A stretch of DNA of 64,000 bases from Brachionus manjavacas (lineage: Eukaryota > Rotifera > Eurotatoria > Ploima > Brachionidae), in the NCBI GenBank assembly GCA_019054805.1, contig JAHQIY010000003.1, positions 5,642,001 to 5,706,000 on the forward strand, in the 5' to 3' direction. Below are positions 1 through 9,596 of this stretch, in pieces. The notes beneath the pieces are model-generated. The model worked only from the letters and a program-made list of their open reading frames with translations. It made no database searches and was not told the DNA's origin. The translations under genes were made by a program, and so were the position numbers. Position 1 is the first letter of the stretch, and every line of letters starts with the position of its first letter.

Positions 1-2
1 AC

Positions 3-710
3 AAAACAGCAAAACTGGAAAGAAGAAAACCTGACATAGCGCTAAATGAGTTTCTTGCAGCATTCCATGACACACCGCATTCTGCAACAGGTATAGCACC
101 TAACCAACTCATGTTTGGGCGGGTAGGTACGTCAGGTTTGCCTGTTCGACAAAGAGAGAGGTTTTTCATGTACCAATCATCTTTTCACCAAAAGGCGAGA
201 GAACACCACAGAGAGTACGTTGAGCGCATGAAAAAGCAATTTGACCAAGCGATGAAAGCGAAGGACTGTCCCATTCGCAAAGGCGACAAGGTCTTATTCA
301 AACGAACGGGAATTCGCAAAGACATGTCACCTTGGGACCCGGATCCGTTCACGGTAGAGATCATCAAAGGCTCTCTCATCACGGCCAGTCGACAATATCC
401 CAAGTCCAAGTGTATAAGCAGGAACTCGTCCTGTTTCAGATTATATATGGGGCACGATGTGGCTGAACCGCAAACAGAACTTGTTAAAAATACCGCCCAA
501 CACAACATAGGGCCTGAAAACATCTCCTCACAAGGCGCACCAGATCAACCAGCGGAAGCCCCAATAACGGGTTCAGGGATCAAAAGTTCAAGGAGACCTG
601 GAAGGCCATCGAAGCAGGAAGCGGCACAAATTGCCGAAGAACGAGAGGCAGAGAGATTGGCCAAAGAAGCAATCAAGGCTCCGGCACCCACTGATCTTCG
701 AGCCGTCTAA
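3..710 (+). pseudogene. Ty3/gypsy integrase C-terminal fragment
   Basis: An open frame from the window edge to the stop at 710 encodes the end of a retrotransposon integrase. It opens with the segment that follows the catalytic glutamate (a motif like HDTPHSATG near 65-95), then a basic region rich in Arg and Lys. A C-terminal domain follows, with a pattern like DPFTVEIIKGSLITA and a serine-cysteine-phenylalanine end, as in Mag-type Ty3/gypsy pol proteins. The tail is Pro/Ala/Glu-rich. The catalytic core lies outside the window on this side. No LTR was found next to it. The identical protein is encoded on the other strand at 6109-6817. Confidence 0.8.
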
Positions 711-869
711 AAAACCGGTTTACCCAACAGAATGCTCTCTTCGGAGAAGAGGGGGAAGATATTATGTCGCCCTCGATCTACGCACACCAACGCCTAGAAA
801 GTTTTGCTACTGAACTGTTGCAACGCATCACAAAGAAGGGCACACGCGTAGCTGATGTGAAAATTTTCT

Positions 870-1460
870 GGAGACCTGATACCTTATAATCCTAATCCTC
901 TCTTTTTAGGAGTGACTTTCGATGAGTACTTATGTTTTAATAAGCAATTTCAAAACTTAAGAGTAAGAGCCCTAAAAAGGCTCAACATAATAAAAATTTT
1001 TGCTCACAGCTCTTGGCACCTAAAAAAAACTACCCTCACTAGTATCTACAGAGCCTTAATTGGTTCCATGTTTGATTACTCTTTCTTTAGCGTAGCGTGT
1101 ATTTTTAAGACCAACTTAAAACTTGTTCAAACAGTTCAAAACAGAGCTATTAGGTGTATCTATAAGTTAAGATGAGACAGCCCAACTAGGAGTTTCTTTT
1201 CAGTTAGTAACATTTTGTTTATTAAAGAAAGATTCTTACAAATGGGTGCTAGATATATGCTAAAATGTTACTCTTATAAAAACAGATTCAATAAGCTCCT
1301 TGTTAAGGAATATAGTGGGTCGTGGTCTGAAAACACAGCTAAAGTATCGGTTACCTCTACTCCGGTAGGAGCCTTTTTTTCAATAATTCGAATTGCGTAT
1401 GCGTGTACTGTCCTAATTAGTTTATATTTGTTTCTTAGCTTTTTTAAGATCTGATATGAG
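870..1460 (+). pseudogene. LINE 3' fragment (RT thumb and C-terminal part)
   Basis: The reading frame from about 870 to 1175 gives the segment that follows the YADD box in jockey/CR1-like LINEs. A FLGVTFDEYLCF-type motif is followed by a helix rich in Arg and Leu (RALKRLNIIK), a SIYRALIGSMFDYS motif and a VQNRAIRCIYKL motif. The next frame (1215-1454) continues the C-terminal part after a frameshift. The 5' half of the LINE is missing here; its place is taken by Ty3/gypsy sequence just upstream. A decayed, non-functional piece. Confidence 0.72.
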
Positions 1461-2317
1461 AACAGGATTCTTTTATATAGTTATTTAGAATCTATCAATT
1501 TTTTGTCTTCTTTCTTTTCTTCTGTCTTTCTTTTTTCTTTTTTAAAAAAGAAAGAATTTATTTTTAATGATGTAGTTTAAATACGTTTGTTTGTTTTTAT
1601 TATTGTTTTATTTTTTTACTGGGCAGAAGGAGCTTCACTTCGAATGTGCAGTTTGCGCTCTTTTCGAATGTTAGCTCGAAGCCTTTTTAAATTAATTTTT
1701 AATTTACAATATTTTATTTTCTTAATTGTCGGTAATTGCTTTATTTTCGAAAAAACTAATGATAACTGATTCAAAATGATCAATTGTAAGGCTCATCATT
1801 TATGATTTATTCAAAATTAGTTAAGTGGGTAATTTGAAATTTATTTCTATACTAATTTATAAAATTTTTGTCAACTTAAAAGAATTAAATGCTAGATAGA
1901 CATTAAGTTTCTTAATCTCAAAACCGATTATCTCAAAATTCTAATAATTCCGCTTTTTTAATAAATTTTACAATAATTTATTAAATTTTCTACTGCTTTA
2001 ATACTCTAAATGATGGCAAATTAATTGCGCTCAACTTACAACATGTCAATGGAAGAAGACATTTATAAAAACTCAAAACAATTAAAATTAATTTTATATT
2101 TAGGTTAGATAATTTTCTATTAAATTAGTTTTTTTATATTAGATTAGATTTATTTTAATTAGTTAAGACTTTTCTTTGATAAATTAGAGCTCTTTTTACT
2201 TAAATAGCCATGTTTTTATTAAATTTAGCTAAAAGTTATTAATATTAGCAATGAGGGAAATTAAAAGATTGGCTCCTTACAAAAAAAAATCAAAATATAA
2301 AATAAAATCAAAGTTTT
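1461..2317. repeat. AT-rich dispersed repeat, member 1
   Basis: No coding sequence is visible. The part from about 1720 to 2260 recurs, diverged, at 12540-12850, 18240-18700 and partly at 19690-19770 and 20510-20570. Recognisable shared blocks include a TTAATTGCGCTCAACTTACA core and a TAGTTAAGTGGGTAATTTGA block. It is repeated exactly in the inverted arm at 4502-5358. It may be the non-coding part of a DNA transposon. Confidence 0.6.
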
Positions 2318-2564
2318 CATACATTTTGAATTTTCGTAAATTTTGAAAGCGTCTGTCTTAAATTGTTCACTGTCTTTAAGCTTTTTTTGATTACCAGTTT
2401 AATCGAATGAGCAAAGCAACACATATGCATAATTTCGGTGATCGATTGAAACTCAAAAGGTCGAGAATATGTTTCGTCGTCAGAACTCGTAATTTCGCTA
2501 TCTTCATCTCCATCAGAATCTATATTTAAATTTTCACAATCAGATAAATCGAATTCATCGTCAC
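2318..2564 (-). pseudogene. hAT transposase exon fragment, left copy
   Basis: Same sequence as 4255-4501 but in the inverted arm, so it reads on the minus strand. See that entry for motifs. Only this exon-sized piece is present on this side, because the arm is cut at 2718. Confidence 0.5.
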
Positions 2565-2769
2565 CAACTTAATTAAATCAATAATTTTTAAATTAAAAAA
2601 TCAAGCTTTAAAAATACCTAAATTTATTAATTTTCCCATTTTAACAATATTTGATACATTATCGTTACGATTTATACAATTTTATCGCTAAATTAAAACG
2701 TTTAAAAAAAGTCAATCAAAATAAACAGAGGATAGATGGGCGAATTTTCTGGGTAAACTTGGCCCATAC

Positions 2770-3738
2770 CATGCCTCTTCTAGCACTTTTTGGGCAATTA
2801 TAAATAGAGCAAGATCGCAAAAGAAAGGCGCAGGAATTCCGAAACTAATCCAAGATGGAAGAATTTATGAATCTGATGAAGATAAAGCAAATTTATTTGC
2901 TTCAATATTAAGTAAGACCTTTTCTGAGTCGGGTAGCGATTGTACGGACTTTGATACAAATTGCTACAACTTTGTAGAGGAATTTATGTCAAAGTTGGAT
3001 TACAGTGACGACCAATTTTCAAAAGTGTCATTCTTAGAGCTAGTGAACATTATTGACAAATTAAAAGTTGACTCTTCGCCTGGTGAAGATGGCATTCACA
3101 ACAGATTTCTCAAAAAGCTTTCACTCAAGGCAATTAGTCTCCTCCTTGATTTTATAAATCTCTCTTTAAGTGTCGGAATACCTGAGACCTGGAAAATTGC
3201 AGTGATTACGATGATTCCAAAGAAGGCTGGTTACTCTACTGATCCTGTTGATTATAGAGGAATAAGTCTTCTTAGTTGTCTTGGTAAACTAGCTCAAAAG
3301 GTTATTAGAAATCGTTTATATAACTTTTTAGAAAGTAAAAAACTCATTATTGACGAGCAGTCTGGATTTAGAAATAATAGAGGCTCTACTGATAATCTTT
3401 TATTCATGACCCAAAAGATACAAGAACGACTAAATAAACATTTTCAACCTGGTGAGTCTAACGTGGCAGACTTTTTTTCGAGACATCCACTTGAGCCTAC
3501 GAAGGATGCCTTCTTAGAGGAACTTAGGGAGAGTATGGAGGCTGAAAAGTATATCAACTCCATCGTAGCTGGGAAGCCACCGCGATCGGTCACCATTGAT
3601 GAGATAAGAGAAGAGACTAGGAGAGATAAGCAGTTGCAGGTGCTGCTCAAGCTGATTGGAGAGAAAAATGGATCAGACTCCTTACCAAAAAACCTCAGCA
3701 GCTACAAACTAATATTTCATGAGCTAAACTCGACTTAA
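2770..3738 (+). pseudogene. Chimeric ORF: LINE reverse transcriptase fused in frame to Ty3/gypsy pol linker
   Basis: From about 2820 the frame reads as the start of a LINE reverse transcriptase. An SPGEDGIHNRFLKKL motif, a WKIAVITMIPKK motif, a DYRGISLLSCLGK motif and an EQSGFRNNRGSTDNL motif are the classical fingers and palm blocks 0-3. The match stops at about 3445, before the YADD catalytic box. The same open frame then runs into a Ty3/gypsy segment (GESNVADFFSRHP, the end of RNase H), followed by the linker to integrase, and stops at 3738. No functional RT can come from this. The right copy has the same junction, so the fusion is older than the inversion. Confidence 0.75.
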
Positions 3739-3972
3739 GATGGCATTCTTCTGCGAGGCCAGAACGTGGTGATCCCTGTGAGTTTGAGAGAAAGAATAGC
3801 AAATTTAGCCCACATTGGTCACCAGGGAATTGTGAAAACAAAGAGCCTAATAAGATCAAGAGTTTGGTACCCCGGAATTGACGCACAAGTCGAGCGAAAG
3901 GTGCGTGAATGTCCAGCATGTCAAGCTCTTGATACCAAAAGAAGCTATGAGCCATTGCGACCAACAGAATTG
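3739..3972 (+). pseudogene. Ty3/gypsy integrase zinc-finger fragment (left copy)
   Basis: The sequence encodes the HHCC zinc-binding N-terminus of an integrase. Two histidines lie in a LAHIGHQGIVKTK motif and two cysteines in ECPACQ, with a WYPGID block between. The match to the right copy ends at 3972, before the catalytic core. A one-frame shift separates it from the linker in the preceding ORF. Confidence 0.7.
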
Positions 3973-4254
3973 ACGATAATTTAACTTTAAAACTCATGTC
4001 ATTAAATTCAAACAAGTTTTTTTAATAACGGGTGTACATTTAAAAAGAACGATTGATGAAGCTGTAAATGAATATGAAATAAGGTTCATAAAAATTTTTA
4101 GATTGACTTTTTTTAAACGTTTTAATTTAGCGATAAAATTGTATAAATCGTAACGATAATGTATCAAATATTGTTAAAATGGGAAAATTAATAAATTTAG
4201 GTATTTTTAAAGCTTGATTTTTTAATTTAAAAATTATTGATTTAATTAAGTTGG
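3973..4254 (+). other. Junction between repeat arms, possible hAT remnant
   Basis: Single-copy spacer (3973-4100) followed by the start of the right arm. A short reading frame at about 4028-4162 looks codon-like (an ITGVHLKRTIDEAVNEYE stretch). It may belong to the same element as the hAT exon at 4255, since a TTAATTAAG acceptor-like site precedes that exon. I could not identify it further. Confidence 0.3.
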
Positions 4255-4501
4255 TGACGATGAATTCGATTTATCTGATTGTGAAAATTTAAATATAGAT
4301 TCTGATGGAGATGAAGATAGCGAAATTACGAGTTCTGACGACGAAACATATTCTCGACCTTTTGAGTTTCAATCGATCACCGAAATTATGCATATGTGTT
4401 GCTTTGCTCATTCGATTAAACTGGTAATCAAAAAAAGCTTAAAGACAGTGAACAATTTAAGACAGACGCTTTCAAAATTTACGAAAATTCAAAATGTATG
4501 A
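4255..4501 (+). pseudogene. hAT transposase exon fragment, right copy
   Basis: An 80-codon open frame without ATG follows a possible splice acceptor. It begins with a very acidic stretch (Asp/Glu/Ser-rich, about 30 residues). It continues with a motif like MCCFAHSIKLVIKKSLK, which resembles the conserved hAT block C-x-A-H-x-L-x-L-V-x-K-x-A-L, and stops at 4501. The arrangement suits the middle of a hAT transposase. No DDE core and no BED finger are visible nearby, so this is a fragment. Confidence 0.5.
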
Positions 4502-5358
4502 AAACTTTGATTTTATTTTATATTTTGATTTTTTTTTTGTAAGGAGCCAATCTTTTAATTTCCCTCATTGCTAATATTAATAACTTTTAGCTAAATTTAA
4601 TAAAAACATGGCTATTTAAGTAAAAAGAGCTCTAATTTATCAAAGAAAAGTCTTAACTAATTAAAATAAATCTAATCTAATATAAAAAAACTAATTTAAT
4701 AGAAAATTATCTAACCTAAATATAAAATTAATTTTAATTGTTTTGAGTTTTTATAAATGTCTTCTTCCATTGACATGTTGTAAGTTGAGCGCAATTAATT
4801 TGCCATCATTTAGAGTATTAAAGCAGTAGAAAATTTAATAAATTATTGTAAAATTTATTAAAAAAGCGGAATTATTAGAATTTTGAGATAATCGGTTTTG
4901 AGATTAAGAAACTTAATGTCTATCTAGCATTTAATTCTTTTAAGTTGACAAAAATTTTATAAATTAGTATAGAAATAAATTTCAAATTACCCACTTAACT
5001 AATTTTGAATAAATCATAAATGATGAGCCTTACAATTGATCATTTTGAATCAGTTATCATTAGTTTTTTCGAAAATAAAGCAATTACCGACAATTAAGAA
5101 AATAAAATATTGTAAATTAAAAATTAATTTAAAAAGGCTTCGAGCTAACATTCGAAAAGAGCGCAAACTGCACATTCGAAGTGAAGCTCCTTCTGCCCAG
5201 TAAAAAAATAAAACAATAATAAAAACAAACAAACGTATTTAAACTACATCATTAAAAATAAATTCTTTCTTTTTTAAAAAAGAAAAAAGAAAGACAGAAG
5301 AAAAGAAAGAAGACAAAAAATTGATAGATTCTAAATAACTATATAAAAGAATCCTGTT
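4502..5358. repeat. AT-rich dispersed repeat, inverted copy of 1461-2317
   Basis: Mirror copy within the right arm. No gene is seen in it. Confidence 0.6.
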
Positions 5359-5949
5359 CTCATATCAGATCTTAAAAAAGCTAAGAAACAAATATAAACT
5401 AATTAGGACAGTACACGCATACGCAATTCGAATTATTGAAAAAAAGGCTCCTACCGGAGTAGAGGTAACCGATACTTTAGCTGTGTTTTCAGACCACGAC
5501 CCACTATATTCCTTAACAAGGAGCTTATTGAATCTGTTTTTATAAGAGTAACATTTTAGCATATATCTAGCACCCATTTGTAAGAATCTTTCTTTAATAA
5601 ACAAAATGTTACTAACTGAAAAGAAACTCCTAGTTGGGCTGTCTCATCTTAACTTATAGATACACCTAATAGCTCTGTTTTGAACTGTTTGAACAAGTTT
5701 TAAGTTGGTCTTAAAAATACACGCTACGCTAAAGAAAGAGTAATCAAACATGGAACCAATTAAGGCTCTGTAGATACTAGTGAGGGTAGTTTTTTTTAGG
5801 TGCCAAGAGCTGTGAGCAAAAATTTTTATTATGTTGAGCCTTTTTAGGGCTCTTACTCTCAAGTTTTGAAATTGCTTATTAAAACATAAGTACTCATCGA
5901 AAGTCACTCCTAAAAGGAGAGGATTAGGATTATAAGGTATCAGGTCTCC
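5359..5949 (-). pseudogene. LINE 3' fragment (right copy)
   Basis: Minus-strand partner of 870-1460 with the same motifs and the same frameshift between 5644-5907 and 5365-5604. The one visible base difference (5860) is synonymous. Confidence 0.72.
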
Positions 5950-6108
5950 AGAAAATTTTCACATCAGCTACGCGTGTGCCCTTCTTTGTGATGCGTTGCA
6001 ACAGTTCAGTAGCAAAACTTTCTAGGCGTTGGTGTGCGTAGATCGAGGGCGACATAATATCTTCCCCCTCTTCTCCGAAGAGAGCATTCTGTTGGGTAAA
6101 CCGGTTTT

Positions 6109-7375
6109 TTAGACGGCTCGAAGATCAGTGGGTGCCGGAGCCTTGATTGCTTCTTTGGCCAATCTCTCTGCCTCTCGTTCTTCGGCAATTTGTGCCGCTT
6201 CCTGCTTCGATGGCCTTCCAGGTCTCCTTGAACTTTTGATCCCTGAACCCGTTATTGGGGCTTCCGCTGGTTGATCTGGTGCGCCTTGTGAGGAGATGTT
6301 TTCAGGCCCTATGTTGTGTTGGGCGGTATTTTTAACAAGTTCTGTTTGCGGTTCAGCCACATCGTGCCCCATATATAATCTGAAACAGGACGAGTTCCTG
6401 CTTATACACTTGGACTTGGGATATTGTCGACTGGCCGTGATGAGAGAGCCTTTGATGATCTCTACCGTGAACGGATCCGGGTCCCAAGGTGACATGTCTT
6501 TGCGAATTCCCGTTCGTTTGAATAAGACCTTGTCGCCTTTGCGAATGGGACAGTCCTTCGCTTTCATCGCTTGGTCAAATTGCTTTTTCATGCGCTCAAC
6601 GTACTCTCTGTGGTGTTCTCTCGCCTTTTGGTGAAAAGATGATTGGTACATGAAAAACCTCTCTCTTTGTCGAACAGGCAAACCTGACGTACCTACCCGC
6701 CCAAACATGAGTTGGTTAGGTGCTATACCTGTTGCAGAATGCGGTGTGTCATGGAATGCTGCAAGAAACTCATTTAGCGCTATGTCAGGTTTTCTTCTTT
6801 CCAGTTTTGCTGTTTTGTGTACTTGGTTTCGGCTGTGGCGTTTGCTCTTGGCCAGGAGGGTGTGACTTTGCGATGCTTGAAACCGTATTTTATAGCAAAT
6901 TTCTCAAATTCGTGAGATTGAAATGGAGATCCGTTGTCGGTCTTGTACTGCTTTGGATGACCCATGGTACTGAACAGCTGGGCGAGGATTGGTCTTACGT
7001 GCTCAAATGCTACGCTTTGTATTCTTGTGACGCTAACCCATTTACTGTAGTCGCAGCTGTTCACGAACCAATATTGTCTGTCTGGCATTGGCCCAAAGAG
7101 GTCAGGAGACACATCTTGCCACGGACCTTCGGGCAATTCTGTTGGTCGCAATGGCTCATAGCTTCTTTTGGTATCAAGAGCTTGACATGCTGGACATTCA
7201 CGCACCTTTCGCTCGACTTGTGCGTCAATTCCGGGGTACCAAACTCTTGATCTTATTAGGCTCTTTGTTTTCACAATTCCCTGGTGACCAATGTGGGCTA
7301 AATTTGCTATTCTTTCTCTCAAACTCACAGGGATCACCACGTTCTGGCCTCGCAGAAGAATGCCATCTTAAGTCG
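6109..7375 (-). pseudogene. Ty3/gypsy integrase, nearly complete but frameshifted
   Basis: The minus strand from 7375 encodes an integrase with all three parts. These are the HHCC zinc finger (HIGHQ near 7300; ECPACQ near 7195), a core with aspartates in a PDLFGP block and a TDNGSPF block and a glutamate in an ATAET block, and the basic C-terminal domain ending at 6109. The frame breaks at about 6830, so one continuous protein is not made. The segment is fused upstream to a linker and RNase H tail (7368-7655) and then to LINE RT. No gag, protease, env or LTR is seen. Confidence 0.8.
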
Positions 7376-8384
7376 AGTTTAGCTCATGAAATATTAGTTT
7401 GTAGCTGCTGAGGTTTTTTGGTAAGGAGTCTGATCCATTTTTCTCTCCAATCAGCTTGAGCAGCACCTGCAACTGCTTATCTCTCCTAGTCTCTTCTCTT
7501 ATCTCATCAATGGTGACCGATCGCGGTGGCTTCCCAGCTACGATGGAGTTGATATACTTTTCAGCCTCCATACTCTCCCTAAGTTCCTCTAAGAAGGCAT
7601 CCTTCGTAGGCTCAAGTGGATGTCTCGAAAAAAGTCTGCCACGTTAGACTCACCAGGTTGAAAATGTTTATTTAGTCGTTCTTGTATCTTTTGGGTCATG
7701 AATAAAAGATTATCAGTAGAGCCTCTATTATTTCTAAATCCAGACTGCTCGTCAATAATGAGTTTTTTACTTTCTAAAAAGTTATATAAACGATTTCTAA
7801 TAACCTTTTGAGCTAGTTTACCAAGACAACTAAGAAGACTTATTCCTCTATAATCAACAGGATCAGTAGAGTAACCAGCCTTCTTTGGAATCATCGTAAT
7901 CACTGCAATTTTCCAGGTCTCAGGTATTCCGACACTTAAAGAGAGATTTATAAAATCAAGGAGGAGACTAATTGCCTTGAGTGAAAGCTTTTGAGAAATC
8001 TGTTGTGAATGCCATCTTCACCAGGCGAAGAGTCAACTTTTAATTTGTCAATAATGTTCACTAGCTCTAAGAATGACACTTTTGAAAATTGGTCGTCACT
8101 GTAATCCAACTTTGACATAAATTCCTCTACAAAGTTGTAGCAATTTGTATCAAAGTCCGTACAATCGCTACCCGACTCAGAAAAGGTCTTACTTAATATT
8201 GAAGCAAATAAATTTGCTTTATCTTCATCAGATTCATAAATTCTTCCATCTTGGATTAGTTTCGGAATTCCTGCGCCTTTCTTTTGCGATCTTGCTCTAT
8301 TTATAATTGCCCAAAAAGTGCTAGAAGAGGCATGGTATGGGCCAAGTTTACCCAGAAAATTCGCCCATCTATCCTCTGTTTATT
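7134..8384 (-). repeat. Right arm of the second, inner inverted repeat
   Basis: Reverse complement of 2722-3972 with two one-base indels. This copy continues on both sides, into LINE sequence up to about 8715 and into the integrase core below 7134. It is therefore the more complete parent-like copy and the left one is a truncated derivative. Confidence 0.92.
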
Positions 8385-8715
8385 TTTTAATCGAAACCCT
8401 AATTTGATGAGTGAGCTTGTTAAACTCACAATTTAAAGCTTTTAGCTCTTCACTATTTTTTTCAACTTTTTTTTCCTTTTCCTTATCTTTCGGCGCAATT
8501 TGATTAAGTCGACTATTGATCTAGGGTAGGTTTTAAGCGTAGTGGCAGCAAAATTTGGTATCGCACTATTAGCCGAAGCTTTGATTAAGTTAGAAAAAAC
8601 TTCGTCGAAACTTTTAATGTCATTCAGATTTTCATTTTTGATTTCAGTTATCATTCCGTCTAATGTGCTTCCAAAAAGACCCCAGTCAGCCTTGGTAAAA
8701 TTGAACCGTGGTTCA
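7368..8715 (-). pseudogene. LINE reverse transcriptase 5' half joined to Ty3/gypsy linker (right copy)
   Basis: Reading down the minus strand from about 8715, a PRFNFTKADWGLFGS-like motif and a basic KLRRKIRKRKKKLKK stretch form the endonuclease-RT linker of a jockey-like LINE. The fingers and palm blocks follow to about 7660, and then the Ty3/gypsy RNase H tail to 7368. Two one-base losses relative to the left copy (A run near 7990, T run near 7632) break the frame. The upstream endonuclease domain is absent. Upstream of 8715 the frame is lost. Confidence 0.7.
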
Positions 8716-8901
8716 GCTTCAGTCAGGTCTAGTCAAAAGTCTTTGTTGAATCCAACAGTCTTTGTCTGAAGTCTTTGTATAATCGAAAATAAAATATTTA
8801 TATTGTTTTTAGTCTCAGCATTTTCTTTCAGACAATTGAGACTAAATTCTCCAATTTATAATTCAGAACATCTGAATTAAATCAGATAAAAAATTGATGA
8901 T
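8716..8901. other. AT-rich interval with no gene seen
   Basis: Short decayed stretch between the LINE block and the duplicated NTPase unit. It has several AAGTC/GACTT-type words (8725-8775) like those at the hAT-type ends elsewhere in the window. Confidence 0.4.
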
Positions 8902-8942
8902 AGGAACATTTATCGAATTCAACGATTCATGGTCTATCTAAA
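8902..8942 (+). pseudogene. 41-bp fragment of the DEG/ENaC channel gene
   Basis: Identical to 14256-14296, which encodes the STIHGLSK motif near the channel N-terminus. It lies directly against the left end of the first NTPase duplicate. This suggests that the duplicated unit once included the channel gene and that its body was lost from this copy. Confidence 0.75.
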
Positions 8943-9055
8943 TAAAAATTAATGATAAATTTATCCTTTCGTCGTGTTGACTTGTCAAAAAAAGATCAAT
9001 TAAAATTTTTGCTATTTATTTATTATGAAATATTTAAAATTACATTTAAAAATAA

Positions 9056-9315
9056 TTTTTAATAATTTAAAATATAATTTAACAAATAAAAAAATGAAAA
9101 TTTATTTATTCAAAACTTATACAAAGAATAATTTATTCTAAGAATAATTTTAACTTAATTTTAATTTATTTTTATTTTAATTTTTTTTTATTTAAATTTT
9201 TTTTAATTTTAATTTTTTTTAATTTTAAGAGTCATTTATTTAGAAATTGTATAAGTTTTGAATAAATAAATTTTCATATTTTTATCTGTTAAATCATATT
9301 TTAAATTATTAAAAA
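9056..9315. repeat. Foldback (MITE-like) element, copy 1
   Basis: Two arms of about 69 bases (9056-9124 and 9247-9315) are near-perfect inverted repeats around an A/T-only middle. A shared word is TTATTCAAAACTTATACAA. It lies 3' of the NTPase ORF and is duplicated with it. Confidence 0.75.
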
Positions 9316-9596
9316 ACTCATTGTTTAACTATGAATAAATTTTTATTCTTAAAAATGATCACTTTTAACAAACTTGTCTAAAATTTAAATAAATTATTTA
9401 ATAAAATGATTGATTAAAAAAAAGGCATAAATAAAAGGTCAATATAAAAATATTTTTTTATAAACTAAATGAACTGACTGAATTGTTTGTATTTTACTTT
9501 GATTTGTTTCTTAGAGAATAACGAGTTATTTGATATACTTTCCATTTATCCATTTCAAAATCGTCGCTAAATTTGAAAAGTTTTCTGTCGGCTACA

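Larger units (their letters stand above)
1..2718 (+). repeat. Left arm of the outer inverted repeat
   Basis: This arm matches the reverse complement of 4101-6819 almost base for base (position p pairs with 6819-p). At least one difference is visible: 959 is A in a TTA leucine codon and its partner 5860 makes TTG. The arm therefore is not a simple mirror copy of the other. It carries, in order, the end of a Ty3/gypsy integrase, the 3' part of a LINE, AT-rich non-coding repeat and an antisense hAT fragment. It probably continues beyond the left edge of the window. Confidence 0.93.
2722..3972 (+). repeat. Left arm of the second, inner inverted repeat
   Basis: Matches the reverse complement of 7134-8384. 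The pairing sum drifts from 11104 through 11105 to 11106, which marks two one-base length differences: an A run near 3115 and a T run near 3471-3477. Identity ends sharply after 3972. The unit carries a truncated LINE reverse transcriptase fused to a Ty3/gypsy segment. Confidence 0.92.
4101..6819 (-). repeat. Right arm of the outer inverted repeat
   Basis: Reverse complement of 1-2718. Beyond 6819 this copy runs on into the integrase core, which the left copy would also contain if the window began earlier. Beyond 4101 it runs into 3973-4100, which the left copy lacks because a second repeat starts at about 2722. Confidence 0.93.

Noticed and set aside
1..6819. Pure assembly artefact (mirror duplication)
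   Set aside because: Not fully excluded, but the arms differ at 959/5860, and the inner repeats differ by two indels and break at different points, which argues for real copies.
6720..7250. Plus-strand ORF of 176 codons with Cys and Trp
   Set aside because: Antisense of the integrase core; no family pattern of its own.
2722..7375. Endogenous retrovirus
   Set aside because: Only pol-type RNase H tail and integrase pieces are present, with no LTR, gag or envelope; a Ty3/gypsy retrotransposon fragment explains them.
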